NCBI GenBank assembly: GCA_038503065.1
Contig: JBCAMK010000014.1
Coordinates: 372,001 to 436,000 of the forward strand
Length of the DNA stretch: 64,000 nt
Origin: Paragyromitra xinjiangensis
Lineage: Eukaryota > Ascomycota > Pezizomycetes > Pezizales > Discinaceae
Direction: 5' to 3'
Below, one piece after another: positions 1 through 9,948 of the stretch. The stretch's first letter is position 1; every line of letters starts with the position of its first letter. Position numbers and translations under genes: made by a program. The notes under the pieces were generated by a model, which was not told the DNA's origin, did no database searches, and saw only the letters and a program-made list of their open reading frames with translations.

Positions 1-521
1 CTGTGGCAGTTGAAAGATCGTGGGCCGATCGAGACTTGGATTCGTGGGAATGTGTGTTTGCTTGGTGATGCGTGTCATCCTATGATGCCGCATCTGGGTC
101 AAGGTGGTGGCCAGGCTATTGAGGACGGCGCCGCTCTCGGGGTCCTTTTCCCGCTCGGAACTGCATCTGTGGATGTGCCGAGTAGACTTAAGTTGTATGA
201 ACATGTGCGAAAGACGCGGGCAGAGACCATTCAAGCGTTTTCAAGGGATTTTATGATGGGTAAAGAAGCCAGCACGAAAATCTCACGTAAGTCTTTATAC
301 TATTCTCCGAGTGATAGAGTATTTGAATTGGGACAAACTAATGTGTATGGTACGATGCAGCGGCTGAAGGTCATAGTTTTATATATGGGCATGATGTGGT
401 AGCTTACGCCAAGCAGAGTATGACGGCGATTTTCATTCCACGAGCAGAGCCTCCTAAGGTGATGCAAGTGCCATCTCGTGGGCCGTCTCGAGGGCCCAGT
501 CCTGTTCCAGGATTTCGTTGA
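1..521 (+). CDS. FAD-dependent monooxygenase (salicylate hydroxylase-like), 3' end only
   Basis: This is the C-terminal part of a class A flavoprotein monooxygenase; the 5' part lies outside the window. It contains the conserved second FAD motif GDACHPMMPHLGQGGGQAIE followed by DGAALGVLF, which contacts the FAD ribityl/phosphate in the PHBH-like fold. The reading frame is open from base 1 to 286 and resumes at 361 after a 74-bp intron (287-360: donor GTAAGT, branch ACTAAT, acceptor CAG). Splicing gives ...KISPAEGHSFIYGHDVVAYA and ends at TGA 519-521. The HSFIYGHDV segment is typical of fungal salicylate hydroxylase-like proteins, and the tail is Pro/Ser/Arg-rich. These enzymes hydroxylate aromatic or other small substrates with NAD(P)H and O2; the substrate here cannot be told. 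A related but broken copy lies at 2731-4136. Confidence 0.85.
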
Positions 522-590
522 AGATGTATAGATAGATAGATAAGCAAATCATATACGCATCCAGCACTTAGACTATGGCAGCGTTGAAGA
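522..590. repeat. Dispersed repeat with (TAGA)n tract, copy 1
   Basis: A short GATA/TATC tract (about 527-541) is followed by a unique stretch that reappears in inverted orientation at about 23690-23745. Reversed, this copy reads CATAGTCTAAGTGCTGGATG...TATC repeats; the other copy reads CATAGCCTAAGGGCTGGATG...TATC repeats. About 50 bp can be aligned by eye with a few mismatches. The 591-748 stretch after it holds nothing I recognise. Confidence 0.5.
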
Positions 591-748
591 TGTATTAGCT
601 AGGTAGAAAAATTAAATGTAGAGGGGTGGGGAAAGCCTATGATCGAATCAGTTCTTACGTTTTCAAATGATAATTTTGCGCAAATGCGCTCATTTCTCCC
701 TCAACTTTCAGGTTTCGCAATGTCCACTTGAGCCACTTCATGCATTTG

Positions 749-1409
749 TTCTGACCCGTATTCCAAGGATGCCTATTTTAAAATGGGTTGACCCGTTTTA
801 GAATGGGAGCACTTTGAACATCGGCCGACCCATATGCAAAGTAAAATCAAGAGATGGCCGATATTCAAAATTTCTTCTCTAACTAGTACTATCTTACACT
901 CTTGCAACTTCAACCTATCTAGCCGTAATATACGAATAAACCCCGAGTCCCCTTCTGTCATATACTAGTGAGCAAGGTAGGCTCACTCCCATCCCCTACT
1001 GCTTATGGCTGCTGCATGGTATGTACGCAGCAAGCTGTGTGTATGGGTTGGGGTTGGGTATGAGACTAGAGCAAAGGTGCAGACTTCATCCTAATCTAGA
1101 GGTGCGGTTACTAGTACAAATACCTCGCGGGTGTAAACCACCCCCTCCCATCGCGTAGATGTACAACATAAAAAGATCTTTATTTTATCACCATCACTGC
1201 ACACCTAGAGATAATACCGCACCATAGTAGGCTCAATATTTTAATTAATAGGTTGAGGAGTGGTTTACACCTTAGATTGCGAGGCAGCCTGAACCTTTGC
1301 TCACTCTTTGGATATCGGCCACCTTTTAGCTTTACTTTGGATATGGGTCGGCCGATGTTCAAAGTGCTCCCATTTTAAAATGGGCATCCTTGGAATACGG
1401 ATCAGGGCA
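749..1409. mobile_element. MITE-like TIR element, copy A
   Basis: The two ends are long inverted repeats. The left arm (about 749-870) begins GTTCTGACCCGTATTCCAAG and the right arm (about 1306-1409) ends with its near-complement. Both arms share the gcactttgaacatcggccg block and an inner gatatcggccA..ctttt block. The left arm carries an extra short duplicated block (ttttaaaatggg / ttttagaatggg). A second, inner inverted repeat lies at about 1130-1148 and 1256-1272 (ggtgtaaaccacc / gtggtttacacc). No transposase-length reading frame is present, so this is a non-autonomous element. Flanks catttgtt / cattcgtt might be a decayed target duplication, which is uncertain. Copy B is at 41551-42106. Confidence 0.75.
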
Positions 1410-1818
1410 CATTCGTTGATATTAGCTAGGCACCTAAATCCTGCAGCCTACTCGAGTACGTTCTACTTCTCTGCTTGCACTGAATCCCAAAATCTATTTT
1501 TCTTCCTTTCCTCTAATCTGTCCTTAGCCGCCTTTGTATGTACTGGTCCTCTTTGGCCTTAACAGTTAACCATACGAACAGAAGATGACCCCCAGCCACT
1601 CACACTCCCTGGCGATAAACTCCGCCGCGTATCCTTGAAACGGCTTACTGCCTGGATTTCCCTTCCTGCTACTGCCACATCTGGCCTCAGTTCTACCAAC
1701 CGCGGCACACCCTCATACCCACCACGATGCCCACTTCACAGCAGTACTCCCTCACCCGGGGTCAAGAAGCTATACACAATCTGCCCGCCATTAAAAAAAC
1801 CCAAACCTATTCCCCTCC

Positions 1819-2372
1819 CTATTCCCTAAACGCCCTAAGCTCCTCCAGCGCACGATCGAACGCCGCATCAGACGCACCACAGAGATGTCCAAGCTCTTTT
1901 GCTATCCATTTTATTGCGTCTAGCGTGCCTCTCTCATGGCTCAGGAATACGGTGTCTGTGCTAATTACGTCGGGTAGCGAGTGGATGTCGGGAGGGTGGG
2001 GTAGTTAGTGATGTGGTATGTAGGTGGAGTGTGTTTTGGGTAGTTGGGTCACTAAAATGATAAGTAAGGGATTTTAGGATAGGTGATAATGGCGAAATGT
2101 ATAAAACATTGTCAACTTACTGGTCGAAATGGGTATGGAGGGTGAAGAGATACATGTAGTTATATACTATCACATAGCCTGGCGGGCAGTCTAGCTGTGT
2201 GTCTAGGGGTATTGTTAAGCCCCTTGTCTTGATACAAGACGTTTTCGTGCCTATAGAGAAGTATTAGTTGGTGTTTAGTAGAGCTATGAAGTTGCTAGTG
2301 GCATGAGTGATAGGGGGTGACAGAGAATCAAATAAACCCACAAAACCACTCAATTGTTGCTTTATCTTCCAT
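1819..2372 (-). CDS. Small spliced hypothetical protein (about 100 aa)
   Basis: I do not recognise this protein. Three exons can be joined on the minus strand in one frame: 2372-2342 (start exon, tentative), 2250-2121 and 1960-1819 (stop TAG). Intron 2341-2251 has branch AACTAAT and acceptor CTATAG. Intron 2120-1961 has donor GTAAGT, branch CACTAAC and acceptor TTAG. The joined product is about 100 aa with a hydrophobic, Tyr-rich middle (PPGYVIVYNYMYLFTLHTHF) and a helical C-terminus (GTLDAIKWIAKELGHLCGAS, then DAAFDRALEELRAFRE). Exons 2 and 3 are convincing because the frame is kept across well-formed splice sites. The 31-nt first exon is a guess. It could also be the remnant of a longer gene. 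Confidence 0.45.
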
Positions 2373-2730
2373 GACGTGTGTGTTTAAATATATTAAACCA
2401 TAGGAACGTAATAAGGGTCCTCCATGTCTCCAGAGATCTTAATGACCGTTCAACTAATATCAAGATCCATCTCTACCCCTGTGAATAGGTGGCCCGTACG
2501 GTCGGCGAGTCGGTGGTGGATAACCTCCGTCCACCGATAGCTACCGCAACAAGACACCACAACACATCATGATAACTAGAAACAATACGATACCCGCGAA
2601 ATCACGTCTCATTGTAGCACCACAGTTGGCTAAGGGTGTTTCAGTATCTCGGATAGTCACGCGACTTCATTACCTTTAGTCTAGATGTGTCTAACGAATA
2701 ACCCAACAAAAGCCACCTACCCTATATAAA

Positions 2731-4136
2731 ATGCCTAATAATCGGGGCTGGCCTCTCCGGCACCCTCCTTGCCAACGGCCTCCTCAAGCACTCTATCGAC
2801 GTCACTATCTACGGGCGCGACCCCGCCGGCTCTACCTGTGGGGGCTATCAGATTCGACTCGGTGCTCCGGTGCTCCGTGGTTTCCGCGAATGTCTATCTC
2901 TTGAGACTAAGGATGCTATTTGTAGTAAGTTTGGGCAGTCTGGTGGCGCTGTGGCTTCGGCGCCTGTTATGTATGATACGGGGATGAGTTTGTTGGTGGA
3001 TTTGACGAAGTTTCCGGCGTACCCGAAGAGCGCGCCGATTGATAGGGTGGTGCTGAGAGATGCGTTGGCGGAGGCGGTTGTGAAGGAGGGGAGGATTGTG
3101 TATGAAAAGGTGTTTGTGAGGTATTAGGTGGGGATGGGGAGAGGGAGAAGGTTAGGGCGTATTTCGCGGATGGGACTACGGCGGAGGGGGATATATTAAT
3201 CGCGGCGGATGGGAACAACTCGAAGGTATTTAGTTTTCGAGTCTCTCTGGTTCTATAATATCTCACTCGGGATATAAATACTGAAGCCGTGCTGAATTTA
3301 CCTAGGTCAATGTCCAAGCAGGCCTTAACAACATAATCACCCTTAAAAAGATCCACGCATTCCTCGCAAAGGGTCCTATCAATGCATACGCCTTCCATTC
3401 TCTCCTTCCCGAAATCAAGCGCGCCCCTGTCACTATCGCCCATGAAGTCAAAATGATGTTCTCGTCATGCTACCTCCCCGACAAAGAACCCCTCCACCAC
3501 GTCCTCTTGCGAGCCCGAATACGACGAAGACGCCGCATTAATCATGCTTGCCTTCAACTGCGCTGTTTCCTCTCTCCCCGAGGACTTCAAAACCTTCACT
3601 GATGCGCAAATTAAAGACTTCATCCTCAGTTTCGTAAAAGACTGGGACCCAAAAATCACCACCATCATCAGCGCCATCCCTGGCGACAACATATACTCCT
3701 TCCACCCTAAGACCAGCTCCAAGCCCGCTACTAACTGGCGTGCCACAGCTGCCGCAAAAGCTCCAAGAGATCTCAACCCTGGTTATCCACGGATTTGGTT
3801 CCTCGGTGATACGATCTATCCGATGTTACCGAGTCGTGGGATGAGGGTAATCAGGCTATGCATGATTCAGGGTCTGCGTGTACGCAGATTGTTGCGTTGG
3901 CTGCGCTTGCTGATGATGGTGGGGCGACGAATGAGCAGGTTGCGGTGGCGGTGGGGAGGTATGGAGCGGAGATGATACCACGGGCGTTTGGGTGGGTTGC
4001 GGCGAGTGGGGGTGGGTTGGGTGAAAATGGGATGCCGGGGTTTGGTTTTGATGGGGTTGGGGGGTGGGTTAAGTTGATGGTTATTAAGAGGGTGTTGGAT
4101 GTGGTGGAGGTGGTTGGGATGGGTTCCGAGGGATGA
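2731..4136 (+). pseudogene. FAD monooxygenase (salicylate hydroxylase-like) pseudogene
   Basis: Nearly a full-length class A FAD monooxygenase can be followed, but in broken frames. The dinucleotide-binding motif is visible from 2732 (CLIIGAGLSGTLLANGLLKH). The only ATG there (2731) is one base out of frame. The frame meets a stop at 3124-3126, then continues shifted with EKVRAYFADGTTAEGDILIA and ADGNNSK, the conserved DG/AADG region. An intron 3226-3305 (acceptor CCTAG) follows. Further frame changes lie near 3515 (…PLHHV / EPEYDEDAAL) and near 3850 (…GDTIYPMLPSRGM / GNQAMHDSGSA), the latter within the second FAD motif. The C-terminus ends at 4136. At least three frameshifts make a functional product unlikely unless these are assembly errors. 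Confidence 0.8.
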
Positions 4137-5087
4137 TGCGCCGGAGCTTAGATGATTTGTATTTGGGGCTGGAGGTGTTTGGAAGGGGCTAAGTTTCGGA
4201 TAGGTATCGGTATTTAAGGTGAATTGGGATATGGGGGATAGGGGTTTGGAGTTTACTTATGCTAACGGAGATCTGTGTCATTGGCCGAGTGGTCTGCTGT
4301 GACTAAAATTAATAGAACCCGGTATGCAGCTGGAGTAGCAGGAGAATTACCCAAGGAGCAACCAGTGAGATATGTAAACATGCAGAATGACACAGATTTC
4401 AAGCAGTGGACTGTTGTATTTGTTGTACGGGTATAGTAGTTGTCGTTTTATACTTCCATACCACAGCTCTACAGCTCTCTCTACCACGCCCACCATGCCC
4501 ACAACACCTCTACGTTAGTCACGGTGTGTCAATTTAGATTGTGTGTTTTACATCATACTGCTCGAGATCTATATTATTCTGCATGTTCACCGATATAAAA
4601 CCATACCATCTAATCCAAGCTCTCTATCTTCGGAGGAGACATGATCCCCCTACCTTCTCCCATTCAATTTCTGATCTATGGACCAGTGAATAGATGCTAG
4701 AAATCTCCATCTTCAAAACCCCATGAGGCAGTTCTAGCACGTATCTGTTTACAAGCATACAATCTGACCCTACTCGTGAGGCCATGACACCCTATAATAT
4801 CTTATCCAAGCCGCCCAAAATCCCTAGCTATCAGCTCTATTAGAATTCCAGAACATCCTATCACCACTCCCTTAGAATCCCAATACTCGTTGTAAGCTAC
4901 TCCATATCAAACTAATTCAATTCCCCCAAATAGCACTGCTATATAAAGAGCACATCTCCATCTTCCTGTCTACTCCAGAACACTCATCAAACACAAAACA
5001 CCATCTACCTCCAACTCACATCAACTTCGTGAATATCAAGCCCGACCCTTACACACTAGTACCAATCCTATCACAACAAAAACAACC
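4137..5087. promoter_or_regulatory. Intergenic region with TATA box before the 5088 gene
   Basis: No coding signal was seen in most of this stretch. A TATAAA lies at 4942-4947, about 140 bp before the ATG at 5088. The segment from 4970 to 5087 is CA/CT-rich and purine-poor on the plus strand, as is usual for fungal 5' leaders. Confidence 0.45.
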
Positions 5088-5632
5088 ATGTCCTGCATTT
5101 CAGTAACCGAGTCCTCCCAGTCAAGACCCGGTACGTCTCCACCACCGAAAACGTAAAGAAACAAGCTAACGAAACTACAGTCGATGCCTTGCGGCTCGCC
5201 GCAGCGCTCGGAAGGGTAACCCGCACCACAAGAGCCAGTTCAAGCAGCTCCGAAGCTTCAACCGCCGCAGACGAAGCTACTGACTCTGCCGTACTAACCC
5301 GGTTCCCTGGGTCCTCGGGATCGATGGAGACCGGGAGTGAAGATGAGTATACGGACTCGATGAGCTACGATACTGAGTCAGACGATTCGCGGGGGAGAGA
5401 TGATGGTGAGTTTGAGGTTATTGAGGGTGGAGAGGAGAGTGGGGAGGCGAGTGGGGAGGGGAGTGGAGAGGGGAGTGGAGAGGGGAGTAGAGAGGAGAGT
5501 GGGGAAGAGAGTAAGGAGAAGAAGAAGAAGAAGGGAAAAGAGGTCGAGGGTGAAGCGGATTCGTGTAATTCGGCCTCGAGTAGTGGGTCTCAGTTTGTTG
5601 AGACGTCGGTTGGTGCTTTTGAGGCGGTGTGA
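5088..5632 (+). CDS. Small acidic Ser/Glu-rich hypothetical protein
   Basis: Two exons, 5088-5130 and 5181-5632, are separated by a 50-bp intron (donor GTACGT, branch GCTAAC, acceptor CTACAG) and give 164 aa. The ATG follows an acaaccATG context and a TATA box about 140 bp upstream. No signal peptide or membrane segment is seen. Residues 30-50 are Ser/Thr/Ala-rich. A short tandem GEGS/GEES repeat (DNA around 5425-5515, unit GGGGAGTGGAGA-like) is followed by a KEKKKKKGK basic patch and then a Ser-rich tail. The protein is probably intrinsically disordered. The function is unknown, and the family cannot be recognised from composition. Confidence 0.65.
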
Positions 5633-6190
5633 TTTTTCTAGATGGGGTTGAAAAACACTTTTGTAGATTAAATATCGCTGGTTTCGATATTGGGGAGTTT
5701 CCTGTGGTTTCTATTTTTATTTTGGATATATGGCGCGAGGCGCGAGGTTTAAGTGTTCCTAGACATAGTGTTCTAATCGAGTTTCATTGTACTTGTTAGA
5801 TGAGCCTACTATTTAATCACCTGGAGTTTTGTTAGAGTATTAAATGGTTACTGGCTATACTTTAGCTATCATCTGCTGGAATACATGTAGTTCTTCGCAT
5901 AGGCGGAGGGATGAATTGTCCTGGGAATCGGCATGGAATAAGTACGAAGGTCATATACTAAGGTTGCAATTGTGGGCAACCCCTAGTAGTTAGCCTACTA
6001 GTGTCGTATCACCAAGCGGTAGTTCACTTATAGAAATGCAATCATTCACACCCAAGGCGCAGCTATCACTTCAAGGAACAAAAATCAATTCAAACATCAA
6101 TTCGTACAATAAGTCCACCCTAAAGAAAATCGTGCAACGAGTACATCCTACACAAGTCCATTAAACAACCTCCCCCTCATCCAACCCACC
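5633..6190. other. Intergenic, convergent gene ends
   Basis: This 558-bp spacer lies between convergent genes and presumably holds both 3' untranslated regions. I see no reading frame or repeat worth naming. Confidence 0.5.
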
Positions 6191-7090
6191 CTACCCAATA
6201 ACCAAACACCTAATCTCAATACTCTCCCTCGGCTTCGCCCCCTCCGGAGTTCCCGGATGCTGAAACGCCGTATGCGGAGTCCTCCCTCTCTTCCCCGGCG
6301 CACCTCCCCCAATATTCGTATCACTATCCCAACACTTCAACAACACCACCTCATCATTCTTCTGCCCACTCCAATACCACCACTTCTGCTCCGGATTATA
6401 AATCACCCCACTAGTCTCCCCCTCACGGTCCGGGTAGATATGTCTCACACCCACAACATCCTCCTCATCAACACTACTCGAGTCCGCATACCCCAACGGA
6501 TGGTCCAGAATCGGCCCGTTTAGCGGTCTCCAGACATTAATAATCCTCGCGCGAATCCCCTTTGAAATAACCTCCTCCGCGCGCTCAGCAGACAGATGAC
6601 GACGGACACGACCGTATCCCGCAGCAGCGCTCTGATCGATATGGACGCGGAGCACCGGCCTCCGGTTTGAGCCAGGGACCGAACGACGGATGGTGTGGTC
6701 GAAGATAACGACCTGTTCGACGCCAGGGACGTGTGCGGTTATGATTGATTCGATTTCGGGGTAGTAGATGTTTTTGATCCGGTCCTCGTCTAGGAACTCG
6801 GTTTCGGCGGAGGGGACGTTGGTGACGGGTTGGAAGGCTTGTTTGTCGAGTGAGAATTGGGACTCGAGACCGCGGAGGTCGTGCATTGTGACGGTGTGCA
6901 CGTCTTCGCGGAGGTTGCTGGAGGGGACGCCTTCTGGTGGGGCTTCGACGTAGTTGTAGGGTTTGGAGCCGTCGAGAGGGGGGACGTAGAATGTTAGGGT
7001 TGCGGGAACATCGCCGCTGGCGGTTTGGGTGGGTTTGATGGGGGCGGTAGTGGTGGAAACGTTAACGGAGTGGAGAACTGTAGTCGTCAT
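6191..7090 (-). CDS. AsaB/CmcJ-like oxidoreductase
   Basis: A single-exon gene of 299 aa matches the fungal AsaB-like family, related to the CmcJ protein of cephamycin 7-methoxylation and often annotated as a 7-alpha-cephem-methoxylase P8-chain-like protein or hydroxylase/desaturase. Visible family landmarks, in order: an N-terminal TFYVPPLDGSKPYNY segment; FDHTIRRS with RPVLRVHIDQSAAAG; RARIINVWRPLNGPILDHPL; VVGVRHIYPDREGE; WWYWSGQKNDEVVLLKCWDS; a RTPHTAF block; and PRESIEIRCLV at the end. The His/Asp and Arg residues in these blocks are those conserved in the family, which is thought to act as non-haem oxygenases or desaturases in small-molecule metabolism. The specific substrate is unknown. 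No adjacent biosynthetic core gene supports a cluster. The length is typical. Confidence 0.88.
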   Translation of the reverse strand: MTTTVLHSVNVSTTTAPIKPTQTASGDVPATLTFYVPPLDGSKPYNYVEAPPEGVPSSNLREDVHTVTMHDLRGLESQFSLDKQAFQPVTNVPSAETEFLDEDRIKNIYYPEIESIITAHVPGVEQVVIFDHTIRRSVPGSNRRPVLRVHIDQSAAAGYGRVRRHLSAERAEEVISKGIRARIINVWRPLNGPILDHPLGYADSSSVDEEDVVGVRHIYPDREGETSGVIYNPEQKWWYWSGQKNDEVVLLKCWDSDTNIGGGAPGKRGRTPHTAFQHPGTPEGAKPRESIEIRCLVIG

Positions 7091-7187
7091 TTTGGCTGGT
7101 TCGTAAGTGAGGTATGATGTTCTGGAGCTGGTTTGTAGTTGTTCTGATATCTTGCTGTGATGTTCTGGCTGGAGAGATAAGGGTTCC

Positions 7188-7196
7188 TATATATAT
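7188..7196 (-). promoter_or_regulatory. TATA box of the AsaB-like gene
   Basis: A TATATATAT run on the minus strand lies about 100 bp upstream of the ATG at 7090, inside a GAACC...GGTTC imperfect palindrome (about 7182-7205). Confidence 0.5.
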
Positions 7197-8433
7197 GAGA
7201 ACCCCAGGATAATCCCCCCGCGGTTTTGTCAGCGGGAGTTGATCGCAGCACGCAATATTATTAGAAATCCAATATCCAGTTGCGCAATCCGGAGAAAACG
7301 GAGATTGTTACAAATGCATCTCGGCTTGGCAGCAGCGAGTACATAGATAGGTTTAGTATTAACCAGGCAGTATCATTGGAACCCGAGTCTCTGCAGTAAA
7401 CTATTTCCAGTGACCTCACCGCTAAATTGAGGGCGGTGTACTCTAATACAGTTGACTGAACAAGTAATTGCATCGGGGTTAGGGTTATGCCGTCGTAGTT
7501 CTATTACTCCGAATGTCCTTCCGTCCCCGTGTACAACCCTTGCTATGAGTCGCGTTGATGATTACATAGGTTCTGCTTACATACAGTTTTTCTGGAAGGC
7601 TCGGTGCAATTGAATTGATTATGCGGCTGTTTGCTGTTTAGCCTTTTTGGTGGGATCCTGGTCTGTTACTTCGTCGCTGAAACTTACGGGTTGGGTTCAC
7701 TAAACTCTGAGGTTTTGGTGTTGTGAAACTATTGGTAATTGATTTTTGGGTACGAGAATATTGCTATTGCATGCAATGGAAGTTGTGGGAAAGAAACCCG
7801 AATTCTGCTCGCTAGCTATATCACTTATTATCCCCCCTGCTTATCCTGATACTAACTATAGGGATTACGAGGGATAACATGTTTTGGTGCTCGCAGATGA
7901 GGTGTCAAAAAATGATGTGGTGCATTTTCTGTAGATCTAGCGGCTATTGAACGTAGATGTGGGAGTTTTTCGTGTGTCTATGTTTGGGGTAGGTGTGAAG
8001 CCGTTGTTTGAGCTACGAGAATAGGATTTTCCCCCAAATTCCAATCTACAAGATAGGAGATAACTTAGTGGTGGTCCGATATTTCGGAAGTAAACTCCTT
8101 GAACCACTGTTAATATATTGCCGTTGATAGTGGTTGAATAAGAAGTACAAGAAAACACTTTTGAACTATGACTCCTTCATCTTCCGCACGAGGCTTCCCC
8201 ACACAGAAACCCATTAAAGCTGTCTCTAAATCCCAGGTTGTGGCTATAAAATCTCAACCTGGAAATATGCCTACGAATTTATCATGTGTTGTCAAATCAG
8301 GCAACTTTAGTGTGTTCTGCCAGGAAGCCAGTTTCATCTTGGAAATGCGAGTAGTCAGTATTGTATTGCCGTATTTGCATTTTAGTTGTAAAACCTGTAG
8401 GTAAAAACATCTTACCTGTATTTCTACAGTTTA
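7197..8433. other. Intergenic, nothing recognised
   Basis: Apart from the promoter of the AsaB-like gene at its left edge, I see no coding exon, repeat or RNA gene in this stretch. The only open frames are short and lack codon-like structure. Confidence 0.4.
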
Positions 8434-9226
8434 CTAAAGCTGGATTGCATTCGCCTCAATCACCGCCCCTAGAATATCCATAGCTTTTTCGACGGCCCTG
8501 AGTGCCTCCGTAATGGAAGGTATCAGCTTCTTCAACCCGTAGATGTCCCCGTAGCCCAGCGAGACGTTCCTGGAGATGGGGTAGGGTATTAAGAATCTTG
8601 CGAGAACTCTCAATCCTCTCGATTCGCTTGGAAAAACTCCCTGCGTCTTCTGTAGCTCAAGCTGGTTTTGTCTTTTTCAGGAACCCCCTCCCACCGCTCC
8701 AGAAACCAATTTTTACGCCACTCAATGACTTTTGTATATGCGCGATTGTATGCATCGGAGTCTCTGTTTACCTCGGCTCCAGCAGCCGTGTCGATGATCC
8801 CTGGTATTTCATCGTCCTGGATGTTTAGGACCCCTTTCGTCGTCGTTGCAGACGATAAATACCCTCTGGCCAATCGTCTCAAACTCCCGAGGAGCACCTC
8901 TAGTTCTATCGCATTGAAGTACTTTTGGGGAAGCCTCGTGGGCCGTTGCAGTCTTGTAGCTAGTCATTCCACCTTAAGCATCCATTTGCTTTTCTGGACT
9001 CCTACCTGACCTGGGTGCGGTCATTGCTGATCCCGCAACGATCCCCGTGGTGATGTCCTCGGGCGTAGGGATATGGATAGATGATTTGAGGACAACTTTG
9101 AGGATGTGGTCAACTGGTTGTTTGGATTCTTGTAGGTAGGAGTGGGGGGAAGTTGGGTGGGTTGGATGGGTTAGTGGGTTTATGTTCCCATCTTCCTCAG
9201 CGTAGGAGGATTTTGGATTTTGGGGT
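8434..9226 (-). CDS. Uncharacterised spliced gene, start exon not found
   Basis: Three minus-strand exons keep one frame. Exon 9226-9006 encodes ...QNPKSSYAEEDGNINPL to PTPEDITTGIVAGSAMTAP. Exon 8959-8638 encodes TRLQRPTRLPQKYFNAIELE, then LLGSLRRLARGYLSSATTTK and later EWRKNWFLERWEGVPEKDKT. Exon 8569-8434 encodes GDIYGLKKLIPSITEALRAV, then EKAMDILGAVIEANAIQL and TAG. The intron 9005-8960 (46 bp, GTAGGA...CTAG) is good. Intron 8637-8570 has a clear branch and acceptor (CTTAAT...CCAG) but a poor donor (GTTTTT), so a frameshift is an alternative. A TACAG acceptor at 9227 implies a further 5' exon that I could not place. The C-terminus is strongly helical. I do not recognise the family, and it could be a decaying gene. 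Confidence 0.5.
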
Positions 9227-9948
9227 CTGTACGCCGATGTTAGGCCGTGAGTACGTATTGGTGTTCAACGGTTGTTTATTTTGTGTGGTGGTTATTTGTG
9301 GAGGTTGAGAGGGTTGTGGAAGGTGGGTAAGAGGTTGGAAAGAGGGTAATTAGAGGATGGTGGACGGAAGTCTGGTGGCTGTATCGCAAAAAAAAGATAC
9401 ATATTAATAGAGCACTGAGGGAACAAAGGAATGCTAGCAAAGGAATAAAATGCTCCAGAATCACATCATGTAGTTGCTAATACTATATGGATTGGTAAAT
9501 TGATAAGATGTATGAATAAAAAGAGGTCATTGGCTGCTACACTTCACTCGTCCGCCCCTATGATCCTGACTGTCCTGGGTTACAGCCCATACAGCACTCT
9601 TTTCTACGTAGAACGAAACTCAACTGTGAACCGCCTACAATGCTTACAGCAAGTCAGGGCCAAGACTCCCATGCTTTAAACAACAACTAACGAAGTTGCG
9701 AGTGATGGATCGTGATGTTTTCGGCCAAGACTGGACAAACAAGGATCAATTATTCCCAAAGCCCAAACATACCATACCGTTGTCGTGGCAACGCATCGAT
9801 AACCCTCCTCCGACGTCAATCCCACTCCTCCAGCCATCGTAAACAAAACAACACATGTCACTCTAGTTCCACCTCCAATTCCCGATCCGTCCCGTACAGC
9901 TCTTAACCCCCACCATAACCAGCTATTCCCAAGCTCACCCAAACAGCC
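9227..9948. other. Intergenic between divergent genes
   Basis: This region should contain the missing start exon of the minus-strand gene ending at 8434 and the promoter of the gene starting at 9949. An A-run (9389-9396) and scattered short open frames are present. No clear TATA box was seen. Confidence 0.35.

Noticed and set aside
2967..3443. 158-codon minus-strand frame
   Set aside because: Antisense shadow of the monooxygenase pseudogene.
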